Assembly (NCBI GenBank): GCA_963847965.1
Contig: CAWKCG010000043.1
Span: forward strand, 124,001 to 188,000
Direction: 5' to 3'
Source: Palsa-504 sp963847965
GTDB taxonomy: Bacteria > Actinomycetota > Actinomycetes > Streptosporangiales > Streptosporangiaceae
Length of the DNA: 64,000 bases
Positions 11,417 through 19,925 of this stretch are shown here, one piece after another; the stretch's first letter is position 1; each line of letters starts with the position of its first letter. Both the position numbers and the translations under genes were made by a program. The notes under the pieces are model-generated. The model was not told the origin of the DNA. It did no database searches and saw nothing but the letters and a program-made list of their open reading frames with translations.

Positions 11417-11890
11417 TCAGGACAGCCGCGCCCGCTCGTCGGTCTGGTCGCGGTCCGGGGCGTTGGGCACCCGGCAGCAGTACTCGAGGTAGACCGCGGC
11501 ACAGGCGAGCACGACCGCGGCGGCGAGCGTCACGGCCGCGGTGACCGCATCCTGACGCGGCACCACGTCGCTCAGCGAGCCGCTCAGGTAGATGACGAAA
11601 CCGAGGGCCAGGCCGACGATCACCGCCGCGGCCAGCGAAGTGGCCTTGGCCAGTGCCACCATCCTGGACACGAACAGCGGTGCCACCGGCTTCGTGCCGC
11701 GCCGCCCGGCGATCCGGGCCTTCAGGTCACGGCCCGTCCAGGCCTCGGCGACCGCCGTCACAAGCAGCGCGGGCACTCCCGTCCAAGGCAGCGGCGGCAG
11801 GCTCTCATAGACCGCCCGGAGCAGTCCCCAGCACACCGCCGCGCAGATGACCGCGACTACCGCCAGCGTGGACGCTCGTGTCGGTTTCAT
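11417..11890 (-). CDS. DUF3180 membrane protein
   Basis: A 157-residue integral membrane protein with about four hydrophobic helices (two near residues 8-50, two near 80-140). It matches the DUF3180 family by its place directly after folK and its size; the function is unknown. Its ATG overlaps the folK stop as ATGA, so it is coupled to folate genes. Confidence 0.85.
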   Translation of the reverse strand: MKPTRASTLAVVAVICAAVCWGLLRAVYESLPPLPWTGVPALLVTAVAEAWTGRDLKARIAGRRGTKPVAPLFVSRMVALAKATSLAAAVIVGLALGFVIYLSGSLSDVVPRQDAVTAAVTLAAAVVLACAAVYLEYCCRVPNAPDRDQTDERARLS

Positions 11891-12420
11891 GGCATCACGG
11901 CCGGGGAGCCGGACCGGGGCAGCCGCAGTACGGCGCCCGGCACCCGCCGCACGCCGCGGCTGTCAAGGCCGGCCAGCAGGTCAGCCACCGGTCCTCGCCC
12001 GGGCAGTTCGGCGTGCGGATCGACGTCGTGCCACGGCGCGAGCACGAAGGCGCGCTCGTGCGCGCGGGGATGCGGCAACGTCAGCACCGGGTCGTCGCTG
12101 ATCTCGCCGGAATAGGCGATGATGTCGATGTCGAGCGTACGCGGGCCGAATCGTTCTCCCCGGACCCTGCCGAAGTCCGCCTCGATACGGTGGGCCGCCT
12201 CAAGCAGCTCCGTCGGCGGCAGGCTGGTCTGGATCACGAGCACCGCATTCAGGTAATCCGGCTGCGCCGGGCCGCCTACCGGATCGGTTTCGTAAACGGG
12301 CGAGCTGGCCAGCATGTCAGTACCCGGGAGCCGGCCGATCGCTGCAACGCATTCCTGAAGGGTACCCAGCCTGTCGCCGAGGTTGCTCCCGATGGCGAGT
12401 ACCGCGCGCCGCCGCGTCAT
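11887..12420 (-). CDS. folK: 2-amino-4-hydroxy-6-hydroxymethyldihydropteridine pyrophosphokinase FolK
   Basis: FolK transfers pyrophosphate from ATP to the pterin alcohol in folate synthesis. The 177-residue product has AIGSNLGDR at the start and PVYETDPVGG in the middle. The signature RFGPRTLDIDII holds the metal-binding aspartates. The ATG at 12420 overlaps the folP stop as TGATG. The dihydroneopterin aldolase folB, which usually sits between folP and folK in actinobacteria, is missing here. Confidence 0.95.
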   Translation of the reverse strand: MTRRRAVLAIGSNLGDRLGTLQECVAAIGRLPGTDMLASSPVYETDPVGGPAQPDYLNAVLVIQTSLPPTELLEAAHRIEADFGRVRGERFGPRTLDIDIIAYSGEISDDPVLTLPHPRAHERAFVLAPWHDVDPHAELPGRGPVADLLAGLDSRGVRRVPGAVLRLPRSGSPAVMP

Positions 12421-13286
12421 CACGACCGTCCAGCTGCCGCGGGCGCGGCGGCACCGCGCCACGCGGCCACCACCCGGACCGCGTCGGCGTTCGCCGGCAC
12501 CTGGTGCACCCGTACGCACCAAGCGCCGGCCGCGGCCGCCAGCGCCGTGGTCGCGACGGTGGCCGCGTCACAATCGGCGAAGGGCCTCGGCGTGCCGTCC
12601 GCGGCGGCGAGCACGGCGCCGAGGAACCTCTTTCTCGAAGCCCCGACGAGAACGGGGAACGTGCCGCCCGCCAGCATGCCCACGGTCCCGAGGCTCGCCA
12701 GCAGGGGCCAGTTGTGCTCCGGGCGCTTCCCGAACCCGAGGCCCGGGTCGACCACGATGCGCCCCGGGTCGACCCCGGCGGCCACCACGGTCTCTACCCG
12801 GCGGCTCAGCTCGTCGCGGACCTCGCGGACCACGTCGGCGTAGACCGCCCGCGAGTACATGTCGTGGCTGTGCCCGCGCCAGTGCACCACCACGTAAGAG
12901 GCTCCGGCCGCCGCGACCAGGCGCGGCATCTGCGGGTCCGCCAGGCCGCCGCTCACGTCGTTGACCAGCTGGGCCCCGGCGGCCAGAGCGAACTCGGCGA
13001 CACCAGCCCGCATCGTGTCGATCGAGACCGGCACGCCGGCCTTGACGAGCTCAGTCACGACCGGCCCGACGCGGCGGAGTTCTTCCTCCTGCGTGATGCG
13101 CTGGGCGCCGGGCCTGGTGGATTCGCCGCCGACGTCGACGATGTCGGCGCCCTGCGCGACGAGGTCCAGGCCGTGCGCGATGGCCACGTCCGCCCCGTAC
13201 CACTGGCCGCCATCGGAGAACGAATCCGGTGTCACGTTGACCACGCCCATGACCAGGCAGCGTGGTGGCGGTGTGGGCCCGCTCAC
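12420..13286 (-). CDS. folP: Dihydropteroate synthase FolP
   Basis: FolP condenses p-aminobenzoate with the activated pterin and is the sulfonamide target. The 288-residue TIM-barrel protein shows MGVVNVTPDSFSDGG near the N-terminus, VDVGGESTRPGA, LVNDVSGG, and the C-terminal GASRKRFLG. The GTG at 13286 (GTGA overlap with the upstream gene's stop) is chosen as start because it leaves the usual ten or so residues before the first barrel strand. The open frame continues to 13379 inside the upstream gene. Confidence 0.95.
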   Translation of the reverse strand: MSGPTPPPRCLVMGVVNVTPDSFSDGGQWYGADVAIAHGLDLVAQGADIVDVGGESTRPGAQRITQEEELRRVGPVVTELVKAGVPVSIDTMRAGVAEFALAAGAQLVNDVSGGLADPQMPRLVAAAGASYVVVHWRGHSHDMYSRAVYADVVREVRDELSRRVETVVAAGVDPGRIVVDPGLGFGKRPEHNWPLLASLGTVGMLAGGTFPVLVGASRKRFLGAVLAAADGTPRPFADCDAATVATTALAAAAGAWCVRVHQVPANADAVRVVAAWRGAAAPAAAGRS

Positions 13287-15175
13287 GGGATTGCTACCTG
13301 CTCCTTCGCGCCCCTCTGGGGACGCAGGCGGGCCAGGCCGAGCTTGCGCGCGATCCTGCGCAGTTCGAGGCGCGGCCACACCAGGAACGCTTCCGCTTCC
13401 AGCGCGGCCAGCGCGATCCTCGGCGCGTCCTTGGTGTGCGGGAACACGAAGAACCGCGGCTGCCAGACGGGGCTGAACTTGGCGTTGAACTTATACAGGG
13501 ACTCGATCTGGAACCACCTGGACAAGAAGATCAGCACCGCCCGCCACGCCCGCAGCACGGGACCGGCGCCGATGCGCTCGCCCCGCTCGAGGGCGGCCCG
13601 AAAGACCGCGAAATTCAGCGAGATCCGCTTGATGCCGAGACCGGAAGCGGCCTTGATGGTCTCGACGATAAGGAAGTCGTTCAGCCCAGGCTGGGCACCC
13701 TTATCCCGTCGCATCAGGTCAAGGGACAGTCCGTCGGTTCCCCAGGGAACCAGCTGCAGGACCGCCCGGAGCACCCCGTTCTCCTTGGCGGTCGCGAGCA
13801 CGCAGTTGTCGTCACCGGGTGCGCCGATGCGCCCGAGGGCCATCGAGAAGCCGCGCTCGGTCTGGCTGCCGCGCCAGGAGTCGGCGGCCCGCACGATGGC
13901 GTCAAGTTCCTTCCGCGGTATGTCCCTCACCCGGCGGACCTCGGCCTCGTAGCCGTTCTTGGCTACCCGGTTCACCATCTGCCTGACGTTCCGCATGGGC
14001 CGGCCGGACAGGCTGAAGTCGGCCACGTTGACGATCGCCTCGTCGCCGAGTTCGAGCGCGGTCAGGCCGCCCTCGCGGCACCAGATCTCCGCGCCGAGCT
14101 CGCTGCATCCCATCACGGCCGGCGCCCAGGCGTGCCTGGCCGCCTCGTCAAGGAACGGGCTGATGGCCCCGGGCCACGCCTCCGGGTCGCCGATCGGGTC
14201 ACCGCTGGCCAGCATGACTCCGGACACGACGCGATAGCAGACGCACGCCTTGCCGGTCGGCGACCAGATCACGCTCTTGTCGTGCCGTAGCGCGAAGTAC
14301 CCGAGAGAGTCCCTGTCTCCGTACTTGGCGAGCAGGTCCCTGACCCGTGCGGCGTCCGCCCCGCTGAGCCTGGCCCTCGGCTCCGCGGGGCGCAGGAACA
14401 GGTAGGCGGTGACGACGAGGGTAAAGACACCGAGCGCCCCGGAAAGCAGGGCGAACAGGTCGCCCCGCGCCTCCGGGATCCACTGGACCGGTCCGCCCAC
14501 TCCGACCAGGCCGTAGATGGCCTCTTCCACGCGCTGGCCCACGGTGTAGTCGGCCACGAGCCCCCGGGCGAGGAACATGTAGGTGAGCCCGATGATGACG
14601 TCGGCCACCAGCAGGACAGCGAACACCCATACCGCCCGCCACCTGGTGCGCGGGTCTCCTTCGGCGTAGAACTCGCGCCGGAAGTAGAGCAGCGCGAGGA
14701 GTAGCACCATCGCGGCTATCGCGGTCGGTATCCGCTGGGCGGGGAAGAAGTGGATGCCGATGTCGAAGGCGAGCAGGGCGGTCACCGCCTGGAAGGCCCG
14801 CCGCTTCCTCCGGCGCAGGCCGTGGGCGAGCATGAGGAGCATCAGCCCGATGATGACGTCGGCGCTCCGGGTGACGGTGGTCAGCGTCCCCGGCACCAGG
14901 TAGTCGATCTTGTGCAGCTTGTGCACCAGGTCAGGCTTGAAGACCGCGACGATGTCCGACAATCCGAGCAGCATGGTAAGCAGTGCGGCGATGCCGGGTA
15001 CCCAGGCTTGATGGCGCCTGCGGTCAACGGAATCCCCCGGGGCGGCGGTAACCCGCGAACCGTTGCGCTTGGCCGCGGGTCGATCCGCACCGTTCGCGTG
15101 TCCAGCGTCTTCGCTGTCGCTCATCTCGGCAGCTCTCTTGTCAGGCCCCAGATCACGGTGCGTCAGCGTGGTCAT
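13283..15175 (-). CDS. Phosphatidylglycerol lysyltransferase-like (MprF C-domain) membrane protein
   Basis: A 630-residue protein. A hydrophilic N-terminus is followed by about six to eight membrane helices in residues 55-295. A cytosolic DUF2156/LPG-synthase C-terminal domain of tandem GNAT-like fold covers residues 305-600. Family members add an amino acid from aminoacyl-tRNA to phosphatidylglycerol, changing surface charge and peptide resistance; some actinobacterial relatives have other or unknown substrates. ATG 15175 (MTTLTHRD) has GAGGCGG just upstream. It is coupled to folP by overlap, an unusual neighbour inside the folate cluster. Confidence 0.85.
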   Translation of the reverse strand: MTTLTHRDLGPDKRAAEMSDSEDAGHANGADRPAAKRNGSRVTAAPGDSVDRRRHQAWVPGIAALLTMLLGLSDIVAVFKPDLVHKLHKIDYLVPGTLTTVTRSADVIIGLMLLMLAHGLRRRKRRAFQAVTALLAFDIGIHFFPAQRIPTAIAAMVLLLALLYFRREFYAEGDPRTRWRAVWVFAVLLVADVIIGLTYMFLARGLVADYTVGQRVEEAIYGLVGVGGPVQWIPEARGDLFALLSGALGVFTLVVTAYLFLRPAEPRARLSGADAARVRDLLAKYGDRDSLGYFALRHDKSVIWSPTGKACVCYRVVSGVMLASGDPIGDPEAWPGAISPFLDEAARHAWAPAVMGCSELGAEIWCREGGLTALELGDEAIVNVADFSLSGRPMRNVRQMVNRVAKNGYEAEVRRVRDIPRKELDAIVRAADSWRGSQTERGFSMALGRIGAPGDDNCVLATAKENGVLRAVLQLVPWGTDGLSLDLMRRDKGAQPGLNDFLIVETIKAASGLGIKRISLNFAVFRAALERGERIGAGPVLRAWRAVLIFLSRWFQIESLYKFNAKFSPVWQPRFFVFPHTKDAPRIALAALEAEAFLVWPRLELRRIARKLGLARLRPQRGAKEQVAIP

Positions 15176-15438
15176 CGCGCCGCCTCGCGTCCTGTCTTCA
15201 CGGTACCTCCCAAGCCTAGGCAACGGTCCCGCCCGGCGGGACAGAGTTAGCACACCAGCGGTTCATCAGCGCCGTGTCTCCAGGGTCGCCGCGGGCCCGG
15301 GGGGATGGGCGGGGGGAACCGGGGGAAGCACCGGGGGGCGCGTCCTGAGACTCCCGTCGCGCATCCGGCGGATCCCGCCGGCAGTGGCTCACCTAGTAGA
15401 CGACGCAGACAGCCTTTCAGTTCGGCGTTGAGGCGACG

Positions 15439-16113
15439 TTAAGTCCGAGTTCCGCGGTGGCCGTAGATCAGGCTCATGGCCTCAGCGCGGGTAACGGTGT
15501 CCCTGAAGGCCCCGCGGACCGCGGACGTCACCGTCCTGGCCCCGGGCTTGCGCACGCCGCGCATGGTCATGCACAGGTGCTCGGCCTCGATGACCACCAC
15601 CACGCCGCGCGGCTCCAGGGTATCCACCAGGGCGTCCGCGATCTGGCAGGTCATCCGTTCTTGCACCTGCGGACGCCTGGCGTAGACGTCCACCAGCCTG
15701 GCCAGCTTCGAAAGCCCGGTGATCTGGCCCTTCAGGTTCGGGATGTAGCCGATGTGCGCGACGCCGATGAACGGGACCAGGTGATGCTCGCACGTGCCGT
15801 ACACCTCGATGTCGCGGACGATGACCATCTCGTCGTGGCTGGCGTCGAAGACGGTGGTGAGCACGTCTTCCGGGCGCTGGCGGAGCCCGGCGAACTGCTC
15901 CGCATACGCCCGGGCGACCCTGGCGGGGGTGTCGCGCAGGCCGTCCCGGTCTGGGTCCTCGCCGATCGCGACCAGGATCTCCCGCACCGCGCGCTCGATA
16001 CGCGGCAGGTCGAACTCGTCTTTAGCGCCGCCGTGGACCCCGGGCCCGCCGCGGCCCTGAGATTCCCCGGCCACCCTGTCGTCCGAGCTGGCTAGCGAAG
16101 CCCGCCGGGTCAT
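15439..16113 (-). CDS. folE: GTP cyclohydrolase I FolE
   Basis: FolE converts GTP to dihydroneopterin triphosphate, the first folate step. In the 224-residue protein the zinc ligands are visible as Cys in GTCEHHLVPF with its neighbouring His, and Cys in EHLCMTMRGV. GLSKLARLVD and the QERMTCQIA motif are conserved. The first 35 residues are a disordered extension common in actinobacteria. The ATG at 16113 overlaps a TGA at 16112-16110 that is the frame-corrected stop of ftsH, the usual ftsH-folE coupling. Confidence 0.96.
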   Translation of the reverse strand: MTRRASLASSDDRVAGESQGRGGPGVHGGAKDEFDLPRIERAVREILVAIGEDPDRDGLRDTPARVARAYAEQFAGLRQRPEDVLTTVFDASHDEMVIVRDIEVYGTCEHHLVPFIGVAHIGYIPNLKGQITGLSKLARLVDVYARRPQVQERMTCQIADALVDTLEPRGVVVVIEAEHLCMTMRGVRKPGARTVTSAVRGAFRDTVTRAEAMSLIYGHRGTRT

Positions 16114-16143
16114 CCGCTGTCGCTGGGCCCGCGATAGCCGGGC

Positions 16144-18147
16144 TCATCGCCGTTGCCGCCCGGCGACCCTGCCCCGGTGGCCGGGTTGAAGCCGAGCGCC
16201 TGGCCGTTGGCGGGGAGCGCCAGGCCTGTCCCGGTGCCTCCGTCGGCCGCCGCGAGGGCGAGTTCCTTGGGCGAGAGCACCGGCGGGCGGTCCGAAGGAA
16301 GGCGCTTGCCGTAGCCCGTGTAGGAGCCGCGGACGGGCCGCTTCTGTACCGACGCGAAGATCTTCGAGGACCTCGGTCCTGGCCACGGTCTCCTTGTCGA
16401 GCAGCCGGAGTACCAGCGAGTCGAGCACGTCGCGGTACTCCACGAGGACCTCCCAGGCCTCGTCGTGCGCGGACTCGATGAGGCGGCGGATCTCCTCGTC
16501 GATCGAGGAGGCTATTTCCTCTGAGTAGTCCCGGCCGTGCCCCATCTCCCGGCCCAGGAACGGCTCGCCGTCGCCGGTGCCGAACTTGCGCGCGCCGAGG
16601 CGCTCGCTCATCCCGTACTCGGTGATCATGCCGCGCGCGATCTGGGTCGCCTTCTCGATGTCGTTCGCGGCGCCCGTCGTCGGCTCGTGGAAGATGAGTT
16701 CCTCGGCGGTACGCCCGCCGAGGAGCATGGCGAGCTGGTCGAGCATCTCAGCCCGCGTGACGAGGAACTTGTCCTCCGTGGGCAGCGCGCTGGTGTAGCC
16801 GAGCGCCCGGCCGCGCGGGATGATCGTCACCTTGTGCACGGGATCGGCGTGCGGCATCGCGTGACCGACCAGCGCGTGCCCGCCCTCGTGATAGGCGATG
16901 ACCTTCCGTTCCTTCTCCGACAGCAGCACGCTCTTGCGCTCCGGTCCGGCCATGACCCGGTCGATGGCCTCTTCCAGCGCCTCCATGGTGATCTGCTTGC
17001 CGTTGGCCCGCGCGGTCAGCAGCGCGCCCTCGTTGATCACGTTGGCTAGGTCAGCGCCGGTGAACCCCGGCGTCCGCCGGGCGATGATATCGAGGTCGGC
17101 ACCTGGGGCTATCGGCTTGCCCCTGGCGTGCACCCGCAGGATGCCCTTGCGGCCGGCCAGGTCAGGCTGGGCCACGACGATCTGCCGGTCGAAGCGGCCC
17201 GGCCGCAGCAGCGCGGGGTCGAGGATGTCGGGCCGGTTGGTGGCGGCGATCACGATCACGCCGCCCTTGGTGTCGAAGCCGTCAAGCTCGACGAGCATCT
17301 GGTTCAGCGTCTGCTCGCGCTCATCGTGCCCGCCGCCCAGCCCTGCCCCGCGGTGACGTCCTACGGCGTCTATCTCGTCTACGAACACGATCGCGGGGGC
17401 GTTCGCCTTGGCCTGCTCGAACAGGTCACGGACCCGGGAGGCGCCGACGCCGACGAACATCTCCACGAAGTCGGATCCGGAAATCGAGTAGAACGGCACG
17501 CCAGCCTCGCCCGCCACCGCCCTGGCCAGCAGGGTCTTGCCGGTACCCGGCGGGCCGTAGAGCAGGACGCCCTTGGGGATCTTGGCCCCGATCGCCTGGA
17601 ACTTCGCCGGGCTCTGCAGGAATTCCTTGATTTCCTGCAGCTCTTCGATGGCCTCGTCCGCGCCCGCTACGTCAGCGAACGTCGTCTTCGGGGTGTCCTT
17701 CGTGATCAGCTTGGCGCGCGACTTGCCGAAGTTCATCACCCGCGAGCCGCCGCCCTGCATCTGCGACAGCATGAAGAAGAACAGCAGGAAGATCACCAGG
17801 TAAATGAAGGCCGTCGGGAGCAGGTCGAGCAGGGCGTTGCTCTTCGGGATATTGACGTTGTAGTTGACGTTGTCCTGCTGCAGTTCCTGCTGGAGGGTCA
17901 GTCCCTGGCCGGTGACCCATGAAGCCTCAAGGTCCTTGCCGCTCTTAGTCGTGATCTGGATCGTCTGGTTCTTGTCGGTGATCAGAGCGCTCTTGACTTG
18001 GCCCGTCGCAATGTCATGGACGATCACGGAGGTGTCTACCTGCGTGTACGAGCTGCCGGAATTCGCGTAGTCGAGCACGAAAAGCAACAGCAGCACGGCC
18101 ACCGCGATCAGCAGCAGCGGTGCGCGGAAAAAGCGCCTTAGCTCCAT
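16144..18147 (-). CDS. ftsH: ATP-dependent zinc metalloprotease FtsH (C-terminal tail frameshifted)
   Basis: FtsH is a membrane AAA+ protease. Visible parts are membrane helix 1 (residues about 9-27), a periplasmic loop and helix 2 (LLPTAFIYLVIFLLFFFML). Walker A GPPGTGKT, Walker B IVFVDEIDA, the second region of homology and the zinc site HEGGHALVGH follow. The frame as read gives 667 residues. From about residue 594 (near 16362) the tail becomes Arg/Pro-rich and unlike the family. Removing one base there restores IFASVQKRPVRGSYTGYGK and an 80-residue FtsH-like tail that stops at 16110, overlapping folE. The catalytic parts lie before the break, so activity is probably kept. ATG 18147 (MELRRFF) is the family start. 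Confidence 0.92.
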   Translation of the reverse strand: MELRRFFRAPLLLIAVAVLLLLFVLDYANSGSSYTQVDTSVIVHDIATGQVKSALITDKNQTIQITTKSGKDLEASWVTGQGLTLQQELQQDNVNYNVNIPKSNALLDLLPTAFIYLVIFLLFFFMLSQMQGGGSRVMNFGKSRAKLITKDTPKTTFADVAGADEAIEELQEIKEFLQSPAKFQAIGAKIPKGVLLYGPPGTGKTLLARAVAGEAGVPFYSISGSDFVEMFVGVGASRVRDLFEQAKANAPAIVFVDEIDAVGRHRGAGLGGGHDEREQTLNQMLVELDGFDTKGGVIVIAATNRPDILDPALLRPGRFDRQIVVAQPDLAGRKGILRVHARGKPIAPGADLDIIARRTPGFTGADLANVINEGALLTARANGKQITMEALEEAIDRVMAGPERKSVLLSEKERKVIAYHEGGHALVGHAMPHADPVHKVTIIPRGRALGYTSALPTEDKFLVTRAEMLDQLAMLLGGRTAEELIFHEPTTGAANDIEKATQIARGMITEYGMSERLGARKFGTGDGEPFLGREMGHGRDYSEEIASSIDEEIRRLIESAHDEAWEVLVEYRDVLDSLVLRLLDKETVARTEVLEDLRVGTEAARPRLLHGLRQAPSFGPPAGALAQGTRPRGGRRRHRDRPGAPRQRPGARLQPGHRGRVAGRQRR

Positions 18148-18353
18148 CGATGAGCGGTCCCGTAGGCCCGGAACCGTTCCCTCCTGACCAGCCTCACACT
18201 CCCGTCGACCTCCGGCGGGATGGCCTTGCTTCCATCCTCGCAGCCTTGCTCCGACGGTGGCTGCGACCGTAAAACTAGACGGTACACCGCTTGGTGTCAC
18301 GCCTGGAAAGTCAACGCTTCCCGCGGCGGATTGTGTTCCCCTGCCCGGCCGTT

Positions 18354-18959
18354 CTAACCTCCTTGGTACACCGCCGGGGCAAGAGTCCCGATGAAGGGCA
18401 GGTTGCGGTAGCGCTCAGCGTAGTCAAGGCCGTAACCGACGACGAACTCATCCCCGATGTCGAAGCCCGTGTAGGCGACGTCGACGTGCATCTGCGCCGA
18501 TCCCGGTTTGCGGAGCATGGCGCAGATCGCCAGCGAGGCGGGCGCGCGCGAACGCAGGTTGCCCACCAGCCACGACAGCGTGAGGCCGGAATCCACGATG
18601 TCTTCGACGATCAGCACGTGCCGTTCGGTGATATCCGCGTCAAGGTCCTTCAGGATGCGGACCACCCCGGAGGACTTGGTGCCCGAGCCGTACGACGAGA
18701 TCGCCATCCAGTCCATCTCGACCGGCAGGTGCATGGCCCGGGCCAGATCGGCCATCATCATGACGGCGCCCTTGAGGACGCCGACGAGCAGCAGTTCGCG
18801 GCCGGCGTAGTCGGCGTCGATCTGGGCCGCGAGCTCGCCGACCCGCGCCTGCAGCTGTTCAGCGGTGATGAGGACCTGTTTCAGCTCAGGCCCCAGGTCA
18901 CTCTCGTCCAGAGGAATCCCCCCCGACAGGTTCGATGCCGGTGAACCACACCATCCCAT
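18354..18959 (-). CDS. hpt: Hypoxanthine phosphoribosyltransferase
   Basis: Hpt salvages hypoxanthine (and usually guanine) to nucleotides with PRPP. Conserved features are VGVLKGAVMMMADLAR, SSYGSGTKSSG, the PRPP loop VLIVEDIVDSGLTLSWL, and FVVGYGLDYAERYRNLP near the end. The start is uncertain. ATG 18959 overlaps the tilS 3' end by 62 bases, while by comparison with relatives translation could begin nearer DESDLGPEL, where no ATG or GTG occurs. The tilS-hpt-ftsH-folE order is conserved in actinobacteria. Confidence 0.94.
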   Translation of the reverse strand: MGWCGSPASNLSGGIPLDESDLGPELKQVLITAEQLQARVGELAAQIDADYAGRELLLVGVLKGAVMMMADLARAMHLPVEMDWMAISSYGSGTKSSGVVRILKDLDADITERHVLIVEDIVDSGLTLSWLVGNLRSRAPASLAICAMLRKPGSAQMHVDVAYTGFDIGDEFVVGYGLDYAERYRNLPFIGTLAPAVYQGG

Positions 18960-19920
18960 CACGACGCCGCGCCCGCACCCCGCCGGGCAGGTCAATCCAC
19001 CGCTGGCCGTGCCAGGCGGTTACCAGGGCATCCACCTGCTCGACGTGCCTGGCGGTGAGGGCGCCATGCGGGCAGCCTGCCATGATGGCCGCATCGCGGA
19101 GCACCCGCGTCCTTATCGCCGCCGGCAAGCCGAGCAGCCACCTGGCGGCCAGCCCGGCCGGGTCCGAGCAGGCGTCGCGAACCTGTCCGCTTTCGGCGAA
19201 CGCCAGGGTATCCAGGCATTCCGCGTCCGCGCGCAACTGGCTGGCGGTGCGGGCGAGGGCCTCCGCTACCCCGGGCCCGAGCGCAGCCTCCAGGGCGGGC
19301 AGCGCCTGATGGCGTACTCGTGCCCGCGTGTAGCGGGAGTCGCTGTTGTGCGGATCCTGCCACGGCTCGAGCCCCAGCTCGGCACACGCGGCGCTGGTAG
19401 TTGAACGGCGCACCGCCAGCAGCGGCCTGCGGTACACGCCGTGCCGGGCAGGCATTCCGGCCAGCGACCTGCCGCCGGATCCGCGCGCCAGCCCGAGCAG
19501 GACCGTCTCCGCCTGGTCGTCGAGGGTGTGGCCAAGCAGCACCGCGGCCGCGCCGAACTGCCCGGCCACCGCGTCAAGCGCGCGGTACCTGGCGGCCCTG
19601 GCCGCGGCCTCAGGCCCGGCTGCCGCACCGGATGAGGCCACGCTCACCGCGACGCTTTGTACCGGGCCGAGGCCGAGCGTGCGGAGCAGTTCCGCGACGC
19701 CGGCGGCCCGCTCGGCCGAACCCGGCTGCAGCCCGTGATCCACGGTTACGCCGCCCCCCCGCAGGCCGTCGCGCGGTGCCACGAAGGCCACGGCTGCGGC
19801 CACCGCGAGCGAATCTGCGCCCCCGGAACACGCGGCCAGCACCAGGTCGCCGGGGGCCAGGTCAGCGAGGCAGTCCCGCACCGCGTTGCGGATCTCGGCG
19901 ACCGCCGCGCCAGGACCCAT
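18898..19920 (-). CDS. tilS: tRNA(Ile)-lysidine synthetase TilS
   Basis: TilS modifies the wobble cytidine of tRNA-Ile(CAU) with lysine so that it reads AUA. The 340-residue protein has the PP-loop ATP site CSGGADSLA near residue 31 and LLGHTLDDQAET, the conserved tRNA-binding segment. RYTRARVRHQALPAL also matches the family. The C-terminal half is short and diverged, as in other actinobacteria. The ATG at 19920 lies five bases after the upstream gene's stop. Confidence 0.94.
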   Translation of the reverse strand: MGPGAAVAEIRNAVRDCLADLAPGDLVLAACSGGADSLAVAAAVAFVAPRDGLRGGGVTVDHGLQPGSAERAAGVAELLRTLGLGPVQSVAVSVASSGAAAGPEAAARAARYRALDAVAGQFGAAAVLLGHTLDDQAETVLLGLARGSGGRSLAGMPARHGVYRRPLLAVRRSTTSAACAELGLEPWQDPHNSDSRYTRARVRHQALPALEAALGPGVAEALARTASQLRADAECLDTLAFAESGQVRDACSDPAGLAARWLLGLPAAIRTRVLRDAAIMAGCPHGALTARHVEQVDALVTAWHGQRWIDLPGGVRARRRDGMVWFTGIEPVGGDSSGRE

Positions 19921-19925
19921 GGTGG

